A DNA stretch of 64,000 bases from Gymnorhina tibicen. Taxonomy: Eukaryota; Chordata; Aves; Passeriformes; Artamidae. This document shows positions 27,201 through 37,315 of the stretch, piece by piece (position 1 is the first letter of the stretch; the number at the start of each line of letters is the position of its first letter). The DNA lies in the NCBI GenBank assembly GCA_013399875.1, contig VXAZ01002106.1, positions 424,244 through 488,243 of the forward strand, written 5' to 3'. A program made the position numbers and the translations under genes. Below the pieces are notes generated by a model, which was given only the letters and a program-made list of their open reading frames with translations, searched no databases and was not told the origin of the DNA.

Positions 27201-30200
27201 TTTTATGCTTGCATTGTATATTCCAGCACTCTTTTGGAAAGATTTTGTGTAATTGAAATTAATCAGCATACCAGAATCAAACATTTTTCCCAGATGTGCA
27301 CATCCTGGCTTTGGAACATATATCCTGTAACATTATAAATATTAAAGTTGCTGCAAGGAGAGATTGTCTTTTTTTTTTTTTTTTTGAAAGCAATGCTACA
27401 TAATTTTAAGTTTTCTCTAGGATACATAAATACATAAACCCTAACATCTTTAGCAAATGTTATTTTGGCCCGTTTTCCTTCTAAAAGTACAGTATGCAGC
27501 CAAACCTCTTTGGGCAGTTGCTTTAGCCAAAACTATGGTGTGCTCAAGGGAAGAGAAACCTACGTATTGAATTTTATCCACCACAGTATTTGCAGAAGTA
27601 GTTAGTAGGACAGCTCTCACAGCTTGCAGGGGTTCTGGTGTTTGTCTATCTTGATTTTCTGCAACTTCACACAGCGTGTGAAAATAAAGGAATCTGCAGC
27701 AAAACATGTCAGATCATAAAAGTGGGACAGAAACAGGAAGAATCTGGGAAGAAAAGATCTTCAAAGAATGTTTTCTCCTGCTTTTTGACATTTGTGTGTC
27801 TAACTTAAAGCTCTCAAGCTGCAAGCTTTCAGAGTCGTTTGGATTTTAAAGTCTTCTGAAATATTATGTCTCGCTGTTCATTGTAGTGAATTTGAAAGGC
27901 AAATACATTATTTTTAAATGACACTGAATGTAGTTTTTGCCAGGTCACTATAGCGATATATTTTAAAGAAATAGTTTAAAATTGTGCAAGGGTTTGGAGT
28001 GGTTTTTTTAGTTTCTTTCTCTGCCATCCATATCCTTTGTTTTCAAGGGTTAGGTCGCTGAGTTAGTGACTCAGAAAGAGCAAACATATGTACACGCTAG
28101 CCTCCTAAATTGTAGCCATCTACTGAAATCCCAAGTATTGTAATGATACTCTAAATTATTTACCACTGTGGAAAAAAAAAGGAAACCTATAAAAAAAGGC
28201 TTTTAGTTTCCCTTGAACTTTTGTCCTATGTGTTAGAAAAAAACCCAGGCAAGTTCTTTTGTGAAAATGATAGTTTTAATTTAGCTCTTCACATGTGAAT
28301 TTGTTTCTTTATTGTAAAATAAAGCTTCACATTTGGCTCAGAGCTTATTAGGCTTAAGTTCGTGCATTTGGATGGTACTTTTCACTATTTGTGTATGTGT
28401 GAATGTTTCAATACCAAGTTGTAGGCAAAAGAATGCAAGTGGCTTTTGAGGAGAAACTAAATTGCGGTTGATAGTAACTAATAGCAGAGTACCTACTGTA
28501 AAAAACCCCCAACCCTGCCATAATACATAAGATTTTTGTATGTGTGTTCAGTTTTTGTTTAATAGTTTAATATTCTTTTAGTCCACAGAAATCAGAATCT
28601 GTACATGACAAATGGCGAAATGTAGAAGCAGTAACACTTCCATGCCCCAGTTTTTATGGAGACTTACCAAGCAGTAAGTATCTGTGAAGTGGCAGTATTT
28701 ACTTTTAAGTGTTATGTTTTTGCATGCTTTTTGTTGCTAAAATAATGGTAAAAAATAATGCTCTTTGTGCTGTCCAATCCACAAACAGAGAAACTGAATT
28801 ACTGTTTTCTTCTGTGAATATCACAAAAAACATGTAAACAAATTGTTAACTGGAATCAATATTGTTCCTGTCACGACAAGACATTTAGCTGCGTTTCTAA
28901 AGACGCTTTCTAGCAATCTGAAAACCAGAAATGTAATAAGACAAACACTCTCCCTCCCCCATGTCCCTCATCACCATTATGTGCCCACCCAATAATATAT
29001 ACAGCCCTCCAAGCAAACTGTTGCCTTAGTAATGCAAGAGCCATCCTGACTGTTCAATAATGCCTTTAGACTTTTGGCTTAGGGCAGAATAAAGTAATCT
29101 GTTCTGTTAATGTCCCACAGGCCACTGCTCATCAGTCTTGGCTTTGCAAGCCAGCCTTGATTGGTTTACAGTATGGAACTAAGCAAAGAACGTTTAAATA
29201 AAAACCTAAACAGAATATGGACATTTGTCAGTACACAGTAGCTGAAAAATACAGTGTTCCTCTTACAGAATAAGCCATGTCTAGACTGAAAACACAAGTT
29301 TTTTATATCAAGTCCTGACCCTGTGCTGCGTAGGTAAACCTTAATATCCCCATCAAAAATCAGTTACCTTTCCTTCTCCGAGTCTAATATGCAACATAAC
29401 TGTAGAACTTGCAATGACAGCAGAAATGTCCATTGGAAAAAAGAGATGGAATATAAAATGAAGTGACAATAGAAAATAAGTAGGGGAAAGGCATGGAAAT
29501 GGTGTAGAGGTGACTAAAATGTTCATGAACATAAAAATAGATTTACTGAGTGACCTAAAAATGCTAGGGTAACCTAACTCATGTTCCATATCTCCTAGTT
29601 CATACAGTTGTTCGGATTTGCAAATTAAAATCTCATCTGAGGCTTGCAGATCTGAGAGATTCTAGGAACAACCTGTTTTTTAGCATCAAGGATATGCTGG
29701 ACAGCAGAACAGGGAATGCATAGTTAAGTAGTCCAAAACAGAAAGTATTCTTAATATCTTTAGAAAATTGTGATGAAAGAATACTCTATGGGATATCAGT
29801 TCCCTGTTTAAACCAAAAAAACCCCAGAAACAACCAGAAAAAAACCCAAACAAAAAACCGAAAACAACCAAAAAACCCAACACTAATTTAATTTAGGATA
29901 TGAATAAATGTTAAAGCAATAGGTTGTCTGAACACTTTGTGCTTATTGCATCAGATGAGTGCATGTTCTAAGAAATTAAATTTTTTCAGATCTTTTCATG
30001 TATGTTGCTGAAATGAAAATTTTGAAGTGTTAAAATATTTTTCTGTTTTTGTGCTTCTCTATAGATTGTCAGTTCCTAAACTATATATGTGTTTTTCAGG
30101 TAAGAGTAGATATCATTCCCCAGACTTTGGGAACATATCATTGCTGAAGCTCATTTGTTGTTGGAACGACCAATCTGTAAAGGTAGGAAATATCCTGTGT

Positions 30201-33200
30201 CAGTTGTAGCAATGTAATCCTTAAGTATCTTTTGCTGTAATTTAATATTTGGAATCAGTAATGTGACCTAATAGTTATAATTTGTGGGGAGCTAATACCT
30301 AAGTCATGCCATTCAGGTCTGTGGAAAGCAGATTAGTATTACAGTAAAAAGTATGCTATTCATGAAACTATTTTGCCTTAAAGTACATGTTTAGGTGTGA
30401 CAAAGTAACTCCCCTGCTAATCTTTCATCTAAGTACTCTTGTTCATTGCATTTATTTAAGAAATGAGTTATCTCTTTTCTAGCAACCACATGTAACTTCC
30501 GTCAAAAATGCCATTTTATGCTCCAGGAAAACAAAAGGCCAAAATAGGGGCAGTGTCTGTAATAATGCATTATTATAGAAGAAAAAGAAAATGCCAAGTC
30601 CTTAATTATTATATGACTCTTTAAGAATGATTTGCAAGTCATGTAATTATGGATTCTTCAGGTCAGATGATGCTCATGCCTATTGTTAGTGAAGAATCTG
30701 AAGTCTTGAGAGATAAATAACTGTTTGAGAGTTGACAGGCAGCAGTGAAACAATCTGAGCAGTGAAATCGAGAGACCATTTTTCATTTTGGAAATATGCA
30801 TTTAAATAAAGTTGTGTAGTTGTTTGAGTGAGTTAATATTCAGGGATACAAAACTCAAGATGTTATACTGACCACAATGGATTTTATTCCACAAAGGGGA
30901 AATACTTGTTACAAATCTAGTTTATGGTATTACTTTTGAAATTGAATGCAACTCTGTGCTACTTCAAATGCAAAGAATATTTTCCAGAGCTGAGTTTTGC
31001 AAGGGTGGTGCAGTGATAGTCCCCTGTTCTGTTAGACAGAAATGGTTTCTGCAAATATTCCCATTCAGTTGATTCCGGCATTTCATCTTGAGCTTATTGT
31101 TTATTATCTCCCTACTGTCTGCATGTCTTCCATATTATTTCTGAATTCTTTTTCTCTCCCCTTTCTCTTAGAGTAAGAGTTTTTTTCTTTTTTTTGAAAC
31201 CTCGGTAGCTGCAATTGTCATGTGGAATGCATATAATCTCTTGCTGACCTGGTCAGCCACGGAAACTCTTTAGAGAGTAGTTCATATATTCATGAAAGTT
31301 GTGTTTGTAGCATAACTGGTTATGTGAGATTTAGGTATTTATATTTTTGAGTGTATTTAGCAACTGATCAGTGTATACAGTGGTACGGGTCTCATCTAGC
31401 ACAGGAGGTTAGTGTGCTGGGAGATAAGGTATGGAATAAACTGCCTCACACTTTTTCACTTGAAAAGACTTTAAATTTAAGACACTGAAATTGTCAGGTA
31501 CTGCAAATATCATGCTCTCAATGCTTCTCAAATGTTAACATTATTCAGGTACAGAATTGTAGCTGCAATAAGCTTTGTTAACCCACTTAGTAGTGCAGAT
31601 TTTGGATTGATTGCCACCAAAGTGCCATAAAACTTCTAAGATTTAAAAAAATAAGATGTTGGCAATAGGTATGATATTTAGCGACCAGTGGTTTATACAA
31701 AATTATAGTTTTGTTAAAACTTTGTTTATGCAATCACAGTTTAATGGCCAGTTTATTAATCCTGAGCAGCCTGATTAAGCATTCATGTACATACACCAAA
31801 ACCATCACTAGTTGGGCTGTTTTTAAAAACTTATTGTATTGTGATCTTCAGTGAAGGATGCTGACTCTCAGGCACGACCCAAAGGAGTTACCGATTATTG
31901 ATTCCTCATCTCCTTACAGCACTGTAACAGATTCTGTGCAAACAAAGAAACTGAAAAAACCTGCTGCAAATGTTTTATCAGGGGTCTACTGACTTGTTGA
32001 AGGCTGTAGGGAGGTCTTTTTCTGAATGAAATTTTAAAAATGTGTATATCTAAAAAAATTTTAAAAATACTTTCTTTTCCCCAGATGATGTGAAAGGAAA
32101 GGCCATCTTCATCTGTTTTGCTGTTCTTTCTGATAAAATATAGCCACTTCTTGCCCATCCCACCCAGAAATGACTTGTATGTTCATCTTTTCAGATAGAT
32201 ACATGAAGAAAAATAAATAGTTCAGTAGAAGTATCTAGACAACTGTCCTGAGAATTACTGTGCTGAATTAGAGGAAAGCAGACTGGATAATTCAAGTTGA
32301 GGTTTTGATCTGTATTTTCTGCTCTGTGATGTGACTGTGTTACGGAGGCACCTGGGAGGCAGTTTCTGCAAGGCTCAGACCTGTAGAGGTTATGGCCTGA
32401 GCAATAACGAGGAGTGATACCTATTGACTTCTCTCCTTAAACCCACTCATTAGAAAGAGAATAGTAATCCTCGGAAGTAATTGATAACGTGTAGAAAGGA
32501 AAGCCAGGATAACTTAGTATAGATGTAACAGTACAACTTACCTCAACTTCTGTTCACTTGTCTTTTTGAATTATTCTGTATTATTGCTACTTCAGAGTCA
32601 AACAATTACCTTTCACTTTTAATATCAGTATTTATAGGTATGCTATTTATACTTTCTCAGTCAAAGAAGCAGCATAATTTCTGTCACATTTAACAATCCC
32701 AACTGAAAAACACATTGTATTTTCGACAGCAATTACAATTATAGGGGAAAAAAGTGAAAGCATATGTAGCCAATAAGGTAGCTAATTTATATCCAGAAGG
32801 ACACTAAAGATAAAGTGGAAATGATCAGAGAAAATGAAAGGTGATCATATAGATTTGTTATGTGTTAGAAATAGGAAGAACTACTGGAGAGTGTTAAACT
32901 TGGTGATAATGATAGATAAAAAGTTTGGGATAAGATTCAGTGAGAAGACAAAACTGAATGTGAAACCACACCAAGCACTGTGGAAATGCAGATTCAAGAA
33001 AGACACAGAAGTAACATGCAGAGACATCTACAGGTGCTTCTACAATAATACTGTAGTTGTGCCATTTGTTACAGTTTTTTGCTTTAAGATGTTAGAGGAA
33101 ATTATTACAAATGCTGCCTGATTGGCACACACAGAAGTGATACACGTAAAGAGCATCTGATCCAGATTAGTGACAGGTTCTCAGCAGAGTTCTTTTGTGT

Positions 33201-34952
33201 ACCTGTGTAAGAATTGTAATGTCAAAAATTTCCCCAGGACAATGAAAACATGTCTGTGTTTCCTTCTCATTCTTAATTATTGTAGATATATTGTAAGAGT
33301 CTGCTGCGAAGTCAGGATCTGTAATCCCCAAAGCTCAGGGTTGGTATAGATGTGAGGAATTGGAAACTGCCCTTGGTTTCCCCTGTAAAATAAAGTTCTA
33401 TTATAGCAAGATGAAGGTTTGTGCTATGTTGAATCACATAGGGCTGGGTTCACTTGCAGTGAACTTTTACATTGTGGACCTGACTACGGTATATTTGTCT
33501 ACAATAAAGGATTTTGTCACGAAGGACACCCACAGCCTTCGTTCTGCTTAAAGATTCGAGTTTACAAGGGCAGTTGGAGATATTATGGAGGATGGGTACT
33601 TGATTAGTGAGTTCAAACCATCTCTCTTCCACGCAGTTTGAAGGATCCTGCATATCAACTTCAATTCATAAGAAACTGAAATAATTTTAATAGCTTTTTA
33701 ATAATATAAATATCATAAAACCTTAAGATGTTTTTAATAAAATATATTTAACTTAAAACTTTTGTATTCAATTTAAATTCCTATTTAAGCTGAGGTGGAA
33801 ACCTCAGCCTTAGATTCACCCTGTTTTTTGGAAAATTTCTTGTACTTGAGAACGAATACCTTCCCAAGTGGGAAAAATTGTGTTCTGTTTCTGAAGGAAA
33901 TACCAAATAAAGAGAAGGTACACGTTGCCATTCTGCACCATGCTGAAATTTAGACTTAAGAGTTACAAACGTTTGCGATCTCCTGTCTAAGGTCTTCATG
34001 TGCTTTATAAGAGTCTTACCTCTTTAAATGTTCTTAGTTCTCCTGGGACTTCTTTGCTAAAGAGAAGGAAGGTATTAACTCTATCATACAGCCTCCACAC
34101 TGCATTGTCCTAATGCCCACATGTGGTGCACCAGCTACTGCAAGTGCCATTTACAGGCTGCTCAGCACTCCAATAGATGTTCCTTTTGCATAAGAGGAGG
34201 TGGAGGTGATATTTCTCGTTGTGTTAGACAAAAATATGGGGTGTTACGTTTGAGCTAGAGGAAAAGAGCATCACCACTAATAAAACATTCTTGAGTTTTA
34301 TCAGAGAGATTAGATGCCAGAAATTCTAAAAAAGTCAAAACACAAGGTCATTATTCAGTCTATCAAGCAATTTTGCACACATCAGGAAAAAAAAAAGATA
34401 CTTCTTCTTAGCTGTTACCACCTTGTGCTTTACTAATATATATTGTTAGTAATTGTTTATTCTTGAAATCACGGAGGCAGTAGGTGACCGGTTCTAGATT
34501 TGACATTAAAGAAAATGAATGTTTATTGGGAAGCAGTCCTGACTGACAATTTACACCATTTTATTGCTATCTAGTTAACCTTTTTTTCTCAGTGTATGCA
34601 GAGACACATGGTTATCATTGTCTGAAAGATTTATTAATAAGTGTCGACTTTCTAATGACATTCACCAGGACAGTCTCAAGATTTTGTGCTAGTTGGTTAA
34701 AATTGTCAAATACTTAGATAAATAATTGACATACTGATATCATCCAGTAATAATTTGCATTTATGACAGATTATTGAGGCAATGCAAGCAGTGCTGCTGG
34801 CAGAAGTTCAAAGGACTGTTAATCCCTTGAGAAAGACGACAGTTTGCAGAGAGCCATTGGCCAGAGTAGAGAATGGAAATGGTAAGTTTTGGACACTGCC
34901 AAAGACTGAGGAGAGGGATTTGCAATACATTAAAAATCATAGAGTGGTTTAG
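9064..34952 (+). CDS. WDR72: WDR72, 3' half of the coding region (five exons; gene continues upstream of the window)
   Basis: WDR72 is a WD-repeat protein of about 1,100 residues in human, paralogous to WDR7 (rabconnectin-3 beta). It is linked to vesicle trafficking and V-ATPase control in ameloblasts and renal cells, and human mutations cause hypomaturation enamel defects and distal renal tubular acidosis. The window holds the part after the last WD repeat. It starts with the TLERHETGE segment (9067 on), then FHILLFDLE, LLLSCLLPW, LMLPGW, SLLKLICCW and QAVLLAEVQ, in the same order as recalled for the mammalian protein. Segments: 9064-9266, 25411-26198 (or from 25384), 28582-28673, 30100-30182 and 34770-34952; phases are compatible at every junction. 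Upstream exons with the WD propellers lie outside the window. Oddities are the in-frame TGA near the second exon's acceptor and a stop codon supplied by a CR1 insertion. Gene identity is sure; the exact mature C-terminus is inferred. Confidence 0.93.
9420..9530 (-). mobile_element. Ancient MIR-like SINE fragment
   Basis: The stretch with CCATTTCATGGACAAATGGG, then AGGGCC..AGGCAAGGTCA and AGTAGCTAAT reads like the reverse complement of the 3' half of a MIR/tRNA-core SINE. The hallmark GGCAAGGTCA plus AGTAGCTA block is well kept and the rest is diverged. Orientation is minus because the consensus ends in the complement of the left-hand CCATTT. Confidence 0.4.
16275..16348. promoter_or_regulatory. 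Heat-shock-element cluster in a WDR72 intron
   Basis: Three HSE-type arrays lie within 74 bases. TTCTAGAA is at 16275-16282, a four-unit array TTCTTGAATTTTCAAGAA at 16316-16333 (TTC-nn-GAA-nn-TTC-nn-GAA without mismatch) and TTCTAGAA again at 16341-16348. These are alternating inverted nGAAn units, the binding pattern of heat-shock factor trimers. The central array is also an eight-base-arm hairpin. No promoter or exon is visible next to it. Confidence 0.45.
19320..19960. promoter_or_regulatory. Possible intronic regulatory or conserved element
   Basis: This stretch is less AT-rich and has fewer homopolymer runs than neighbouring intron. It contains AGGTCAAAGG (19407-19416, HNF4/nuclear-receptor type) preceded by TGATAA, an opposing TGACCC at 19424-19429, and a long block of mixed sequence between about 19660 and 19960. 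Conservation cannot be tested here; the call rests on sequence texture and motif content only. Confidence 0.25.
22345..22475 (+). mobile_element. CR1 LINE, 3'-end fragment
   Basis: The fragment contains the CR1 3' hallmark aactggaacaggcttcc, then agtgccccaagcctg, followed by a diverged ttggactaaatgatctttg and gtcccttccag. These are the standard 3'-terminal blocks of avian CR1 in plus orientation. Divergence and missing terminal octamers show it is an old, 5'-truncated copy. It has no coding capacity. Confidence 0.8.
24865..24932. repeat. TA/TG dinucleotide tract
   Basis: Alternating purine-pyrimidine sequence of interleaved (TA)n and (TG)n runs. It is a compound microsatellite, likely length-variable. 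Open frames through it on both strands (poly His/Ile/Tyr) are artefacts of the repeat. Confidence 0.85.
25384..25410 (+). other. WDR72: Putative ancestral 5' extension of the WDR72 large exon, carrying an in-frame TGA
   Basis: Twenty-seven bases lie between two competing acceptors, tttcttccag (ends 25383) and catttgacag (ends 25410). In the phase set by the previous exon they read LSDTSCI, stop, Q, and then run into PFTILP. The recalled mammalian protein also has exactly nine residues between the exon junction Lys and the Pro-Phe pair, starting VTD. The stop therefore falls in an aligned sense column rather than in intron-like sequence. If the upstream AG is used, translation ends seven codons in. 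If the downstream AG is used, nine linker residues are lost and the frame is kept. Which AG is used cannot be read from DNA alone; a sequencing error is also possible. Confidence 0.7.
25411..26198 (+). CDS. WDR72: WDR72 large exon, open part after the downstream acceptor
   Basis: This is the longest coding block in the window: 262 codons plus two bases, donor AG|gtaaga at 26199. It begins PFTILPAKTKW, then FHILLFDLEKLEELL, a basic stretch (GGMKRRKKMKSSRKIRMQ, about residues 102-119 of the exon), the conserved helical DTATLLLSCLLPW, a segment ending LMLPGWKC, and VFFLFSKIALINRIINTP near the end. All blocks occur in this order in WDR72. The start at 25411 uses the AG of tttgacag. A stronger-looking acceptor (tttcttccag) lies 27 nt upstream at 25383 and has the same phase, but its 9-codon extension contains an in-frame TGA (25405-25407). 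The remaining frame is intact, which argues that the exon is still under coding constraint. Confidence 0.92.
26199..28581 (+). other. WDR72 intron, 2.4 kb
   Basis: No exon or retroposon is recognised. It holds a run of about 20 T at 27366-27385 and a mixed-composition block around 27460-27700 with an 85-codon open frame on the minus strand that matches nothing known to me. The intron ends with an A5C5 motif (28501-28510) and the tattcttttag acceptor. Confidence 0.75.
28582..28673 (+). CDS. WDR72: WDR72 exon (SPQKSESVHDKW segment)
   Basis: The acceptor is tattcttttag (to 28581) and the donor A|gtaagta at 28674. The exon has 92 nt. It completes the split codon AG+T (Ser), reads 30 codons from PQKSESVHDKW to CPSFYGDLPS, and leaves one base of the next codon. 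The ESVH.K spacing and the SFY tripeptide match the corresponding variable region of mammalian WDR72 (ESIHNK and SSFYS). The exon is short and moderately diverged, so its call depends on phase continuity with both neighbours, which holds on each side. Confidence 0.88.
28674..30099 (+). other. WDR72 intron, 1.4 kb
   Basis: Unique sequence followed by an A/C-rich low-complexity tract at 29815-29882 made of A-runs broken by CCC or CC. No exon or retroposon is recognised. It ends at the acceptor that is directly followed by a donor-like sequence. Confidence 0.75.
29815..29882. repeat. A/C-rich low-complexity tract
   Basis: Sixty-eight bases composed almost only of A and C with no T: runs of three to seven A separated by C, CC, CCC or CCCC. 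A similar tract occurs at 37316-37440 and a complementary G/T tract at 42255-42314. Origin unknown; possibly decayed retroposon tails. Confidence 0.75.
30100..30182 (+). CDS. WDR72: WDR72 exon (SLLKLICCWNDQSVK segment), starts with a donor-like GTAAGAG
   Basis: The acceptor is gtgtttttcag (to 30099) and the donor AAG|gtagga at 30183. The exon has 83 nt: two bases completing the split codon (A|GT, Ser), then 27 codons from KSRYHSPDFGN to LLKLICCWNDQSVK. The block ISLLKLICCWNDQSVK is one of the best conserved parts of the WDR72 tail. The first seven bases of the exon are GTAAGAG, a strong donor consensus placed directly behind the acceptor AG, while its own 3' donor (gtagga) is weaker. This is the layout of a recursive-splicing exon. 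Skipping would join A to ATTATTGAG of the next exon and give Asn-Tyr-stop. Confidence 0.92.
30183..34769 (+). other. WDR72 intron, 4.6 kb
   Basis: No exon is supported. A weak MIR-like stretch lies at about 30680-30775. Short open frames at 32834-33121 and 33360-33653 on either strand have no recognisable product and lack fitting splice context. The remainder is AT-rich unique sequence. Confidence 0.7.
30680..30775 (-). mobile_element. Possible ancient MIR-like fragment
   Basis: The order GAAGAATCTGAAG, TTGAGAGATAAATAACT, a diverged block, then GACAGGCAGCAGTGAA follows the reversed MIR 3' region (gaaactgag, gagaggttaagtgac, acacaggcagtgaa). Matches are scattered, so this is a weak call. Confidence 0.28.
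34770..34952 (+). CDS. WDR72: WDR72 last coding exon, terminated inside a CR1 insertion
   Basis: The acceptor is catttatgacag (to 34769) and entry is in phase 0. The exon reads 60 codons and a TAG at 34950-34952. It opens IIEAMQAVLLAEVQ, almost identical to mammalian WDR72, and continues VENGNGKFWTLPK and TEERDLQYIKN. The last two blocks match the mammalian LPK...TEELELQ..RN blocks, so coding homology runs straight across the donor-like GGTAAGT at 34881-34887, which is therefore probably not used. From about 34935 the sequence is the reversed 3' end of a CR1, so the final residues (about HRVV) and the stop come from the retroposon. Relative to mammals, roughly 55-60 C-terminal residues are missing. 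An alternative is splicing from 34881 to a distant exon; this is less likely. Confidence 0.82.
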   Translation: MIEAMQAVLLAEVQRTVNPLRKTTVCREPLARVENGNGKFWTLPKTEERDLQYIKNHRVV

Positions 34953-35252
34953 GTTTGAAAGGATCTTAAAAATCGTCTAGTTCCAACCTCCTGCTGTGGG
35001 CAGGGACACCTTCCACTTGACTAGGGTGCTTAAGGCTTTGTCCAGCCTGGCCTTGAACACTCCCAGGGATGGGCCATCCGCAACTTCAGGTAACCTGTGC
35101 CAGCACCTCAGCACCTTTACAATGAAGAATTTTTTCCTTATATTTAAGTTAAATCTATCATCTTTCAGTTTAAATACATTACCCCTTGTCCTATCGTTAC
35201 ATGACCTTGTAAAACATTCCTCTCAGAAAATTTTCTTTGCCTTGTAGGTGGA
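34935..35252 (-). mobile_element. CR1 LINE 3' end inserted in the WDR72 terminal exon
   Basis: The left edge reads aatcatagagtggtttagg, the reverse complement of a CR1 3' terminus. It is followed by tctagttccaacctcctgctg, gggcagggacaccttccac, tggccttgaacactcccagg, catccgcaacttc and attaccccttgtcctatcgtt, in the order expected for reversed CR1. The right edge fades near ccttgtaggtgg. The element is antisense to WDR72 and 5'-truncated at about 318 bp. It carries the WDR72 stop codon (34950-34952) and would form the first half of the 3' UTR. Divergence indicates an old insertion. Confidence 0.93.
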
Positions 35253-35550
35253 AAATTTGTTGGTATATTATTTTAAAAGAACTTCCTCTAGTAATCAGAA
35301 TATGCTAGGAGTATGTGTTCACAATACCGTATTTCTGTGTGAGACAGGCCAAATGGCCTATTTCTAACCTTATCAGGCTATGAATCTCGTATGATTCTCA
35401 AGGAGCTAAAGGACTTTCACACTCTCTCATCACCTCTGAATACTAAAGAAGAAAAGGTAAAGTTCCTTTGATTGTATAATAGTTCTGGTATTTGCAAATA
35501 AAAGAAGCACTGTATTTGAAATAGAATCAATAAATCATATTGGAAAGAAG
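34953..35550 (+). other. WDR72: Probable WDR72 3' UTR with two polyadenylation signals
   Basis: After the TAG the transcript would cross the CR1 insert (to about 35252) and then 300 bases of unique sequence. Two AATAAA hexamers lie close together at 35497-35502 and 35529-35534, followed by a T-rich stretch. They are the first clustered signals downstream of the stop, so the gene end is placed near 35.55 kb. The exact cleavage site is not determined and other AATAAA hexamers exist further on. Confidence 0.45.
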
Positions 35551-37315
35551 TTTTACAAATTTATCTTTCCAGTGACATCAGGCCTTACACAGCACTAAAA
35601 ATTAATTGCTTAAATTTTATAACTTCATAATGTAATACAGAATATTTTATTTTTCTTTTAGAAATAACCTCCCTGCAAGGAGATATCAAATGCATTTTAC
35701 AATTAGATCATTTCATTTTACAAGAAGCTTACTCTTTGCAACTTTACAATGGTGCTAATGTTTATGGTAAAAAAGATTGAACCTGAATTTATGTTACGAA
35801 GTTATACTCGTTTTTTTTTTTTAGCCCATTAGCTGAGTCTTAAAATTAAGTGACCTAAATTTTAGATCCAATCTTATTAGTGAGCCTTCACTTGGGAAAC
35901 TAATTTATTATCTCATTGAGTGTGTGTGTCTGTCATGAAAATTTGTTACCAATATCCTTGTTCCAGCATACTAAAAATGATCAGTGATACTTGCCTCGGG
36001 CCACAATACAAAGAGGTGTCTCTATAATTTTGGAATACAAAACATTTTCAGTAATTGTCATATATGAGTTTATACTTCACTTGGATTGAAGATTGTTTTG
36101 AATCATTTTGTTTCTGTGGATTGGCATGAGATGCATTGTAACTAAAACAGCCCCAGCTGTAAAGTTCATATATAGATTTAATTTTCAATTTCCTGAGTTT
36201 TCAGGGTGTATTTCAAGGTAGTGTTTTGACAGAGAGATACAGCTAAAATGGAACTACCTGAAAGTTGCAAATGTGGATAATCTCCAAACTCCAGATGTGT
36301 TTAGGTCTTTGGGTTTATTTCAGAGCCTTCTATACTAGATGAAAGAAACATTTGTTATGTAAGAAGTGCTGGCATGATTCTATGGTTCTAGTAGTCAATT
36401 GATGTTTAATTCTAATTAACTCTCAAGTTATGAATTCAGGGGAGTTACACCCACTCAGAAAGGGGGATTTGTCTGTTTGTATGTCTAGTAACAGATGATT
36501 TTTACTGTCATTTTGTTCTTAACCTAATTATTTGATGGTTATTCAAAAAACAACCAGAAAATTGCTTTGCTAGAAGGAGAACAATATGCATAAGCATTTG
36601 TACTGGCTCTGACTTTCTTTCATACTTCATGATCTGAACTACAGAAATACATGCTGTAAAGAAAAGTGGAATTTTTTTACATATTCAGAAATTAATGTTG
36701 TCTGAAAGAGGCAGAAAACATACAGAATGATTGGAAAAGAGATTTTGCTCTGTAAGACAAGACAAGTAATTATGTCTGGATTTAGTCATTTCTCTGATAG
36801 GTGTGTCATCTTTTATATTTTATTAAATACCCTGTATTTATAGGTTGTACAGTAGTTGTTATGTTGTGCAGCATCAAGGTAAAGGTTAAATATTGTTACA
36901 GGTTATAAGTCATAATTCAAGACTGGGTTTGTGCCCTCTGATCCAAAGTAAAAGTATCTGAATCTTGGCTGCATGCATACAATGCAATCATCATTGTATT
37001 GCGTTTTTGTTTAATTGGAATTAATGGATTAGATCTAGAGACGCTTAATCTTATTGAACTCAACAAATTTCCACAGTTTCTTGAAAAACAAACTTTCAGG
37101 ATTTGCCATTCGGTTTTAATCTTTAAAGTTTATAGTATAAAATGTAATTGGGTTGGGGTTTTTTTTGTCAGAAAGCTCCTTACTGCTTTTGGAGCTCCTG
37201 CATCCTTACTTCATGTTTAGGGGTGATCAGATGTAGACAACAGCTTCACTTGATGAATAATTTAAAATCCTGTATTTTTCTGTGGTTCCATACAGACAGA
37301 ATTGCTCATTTGAAT

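Noticed and set aside
34882..34887. gtaagt as a true donor of the 34770 exon.
   Set aside because: It matches the consensus, but the sequence after it still encodes recognisable WDR72 residues, so it is more likely a decoy.
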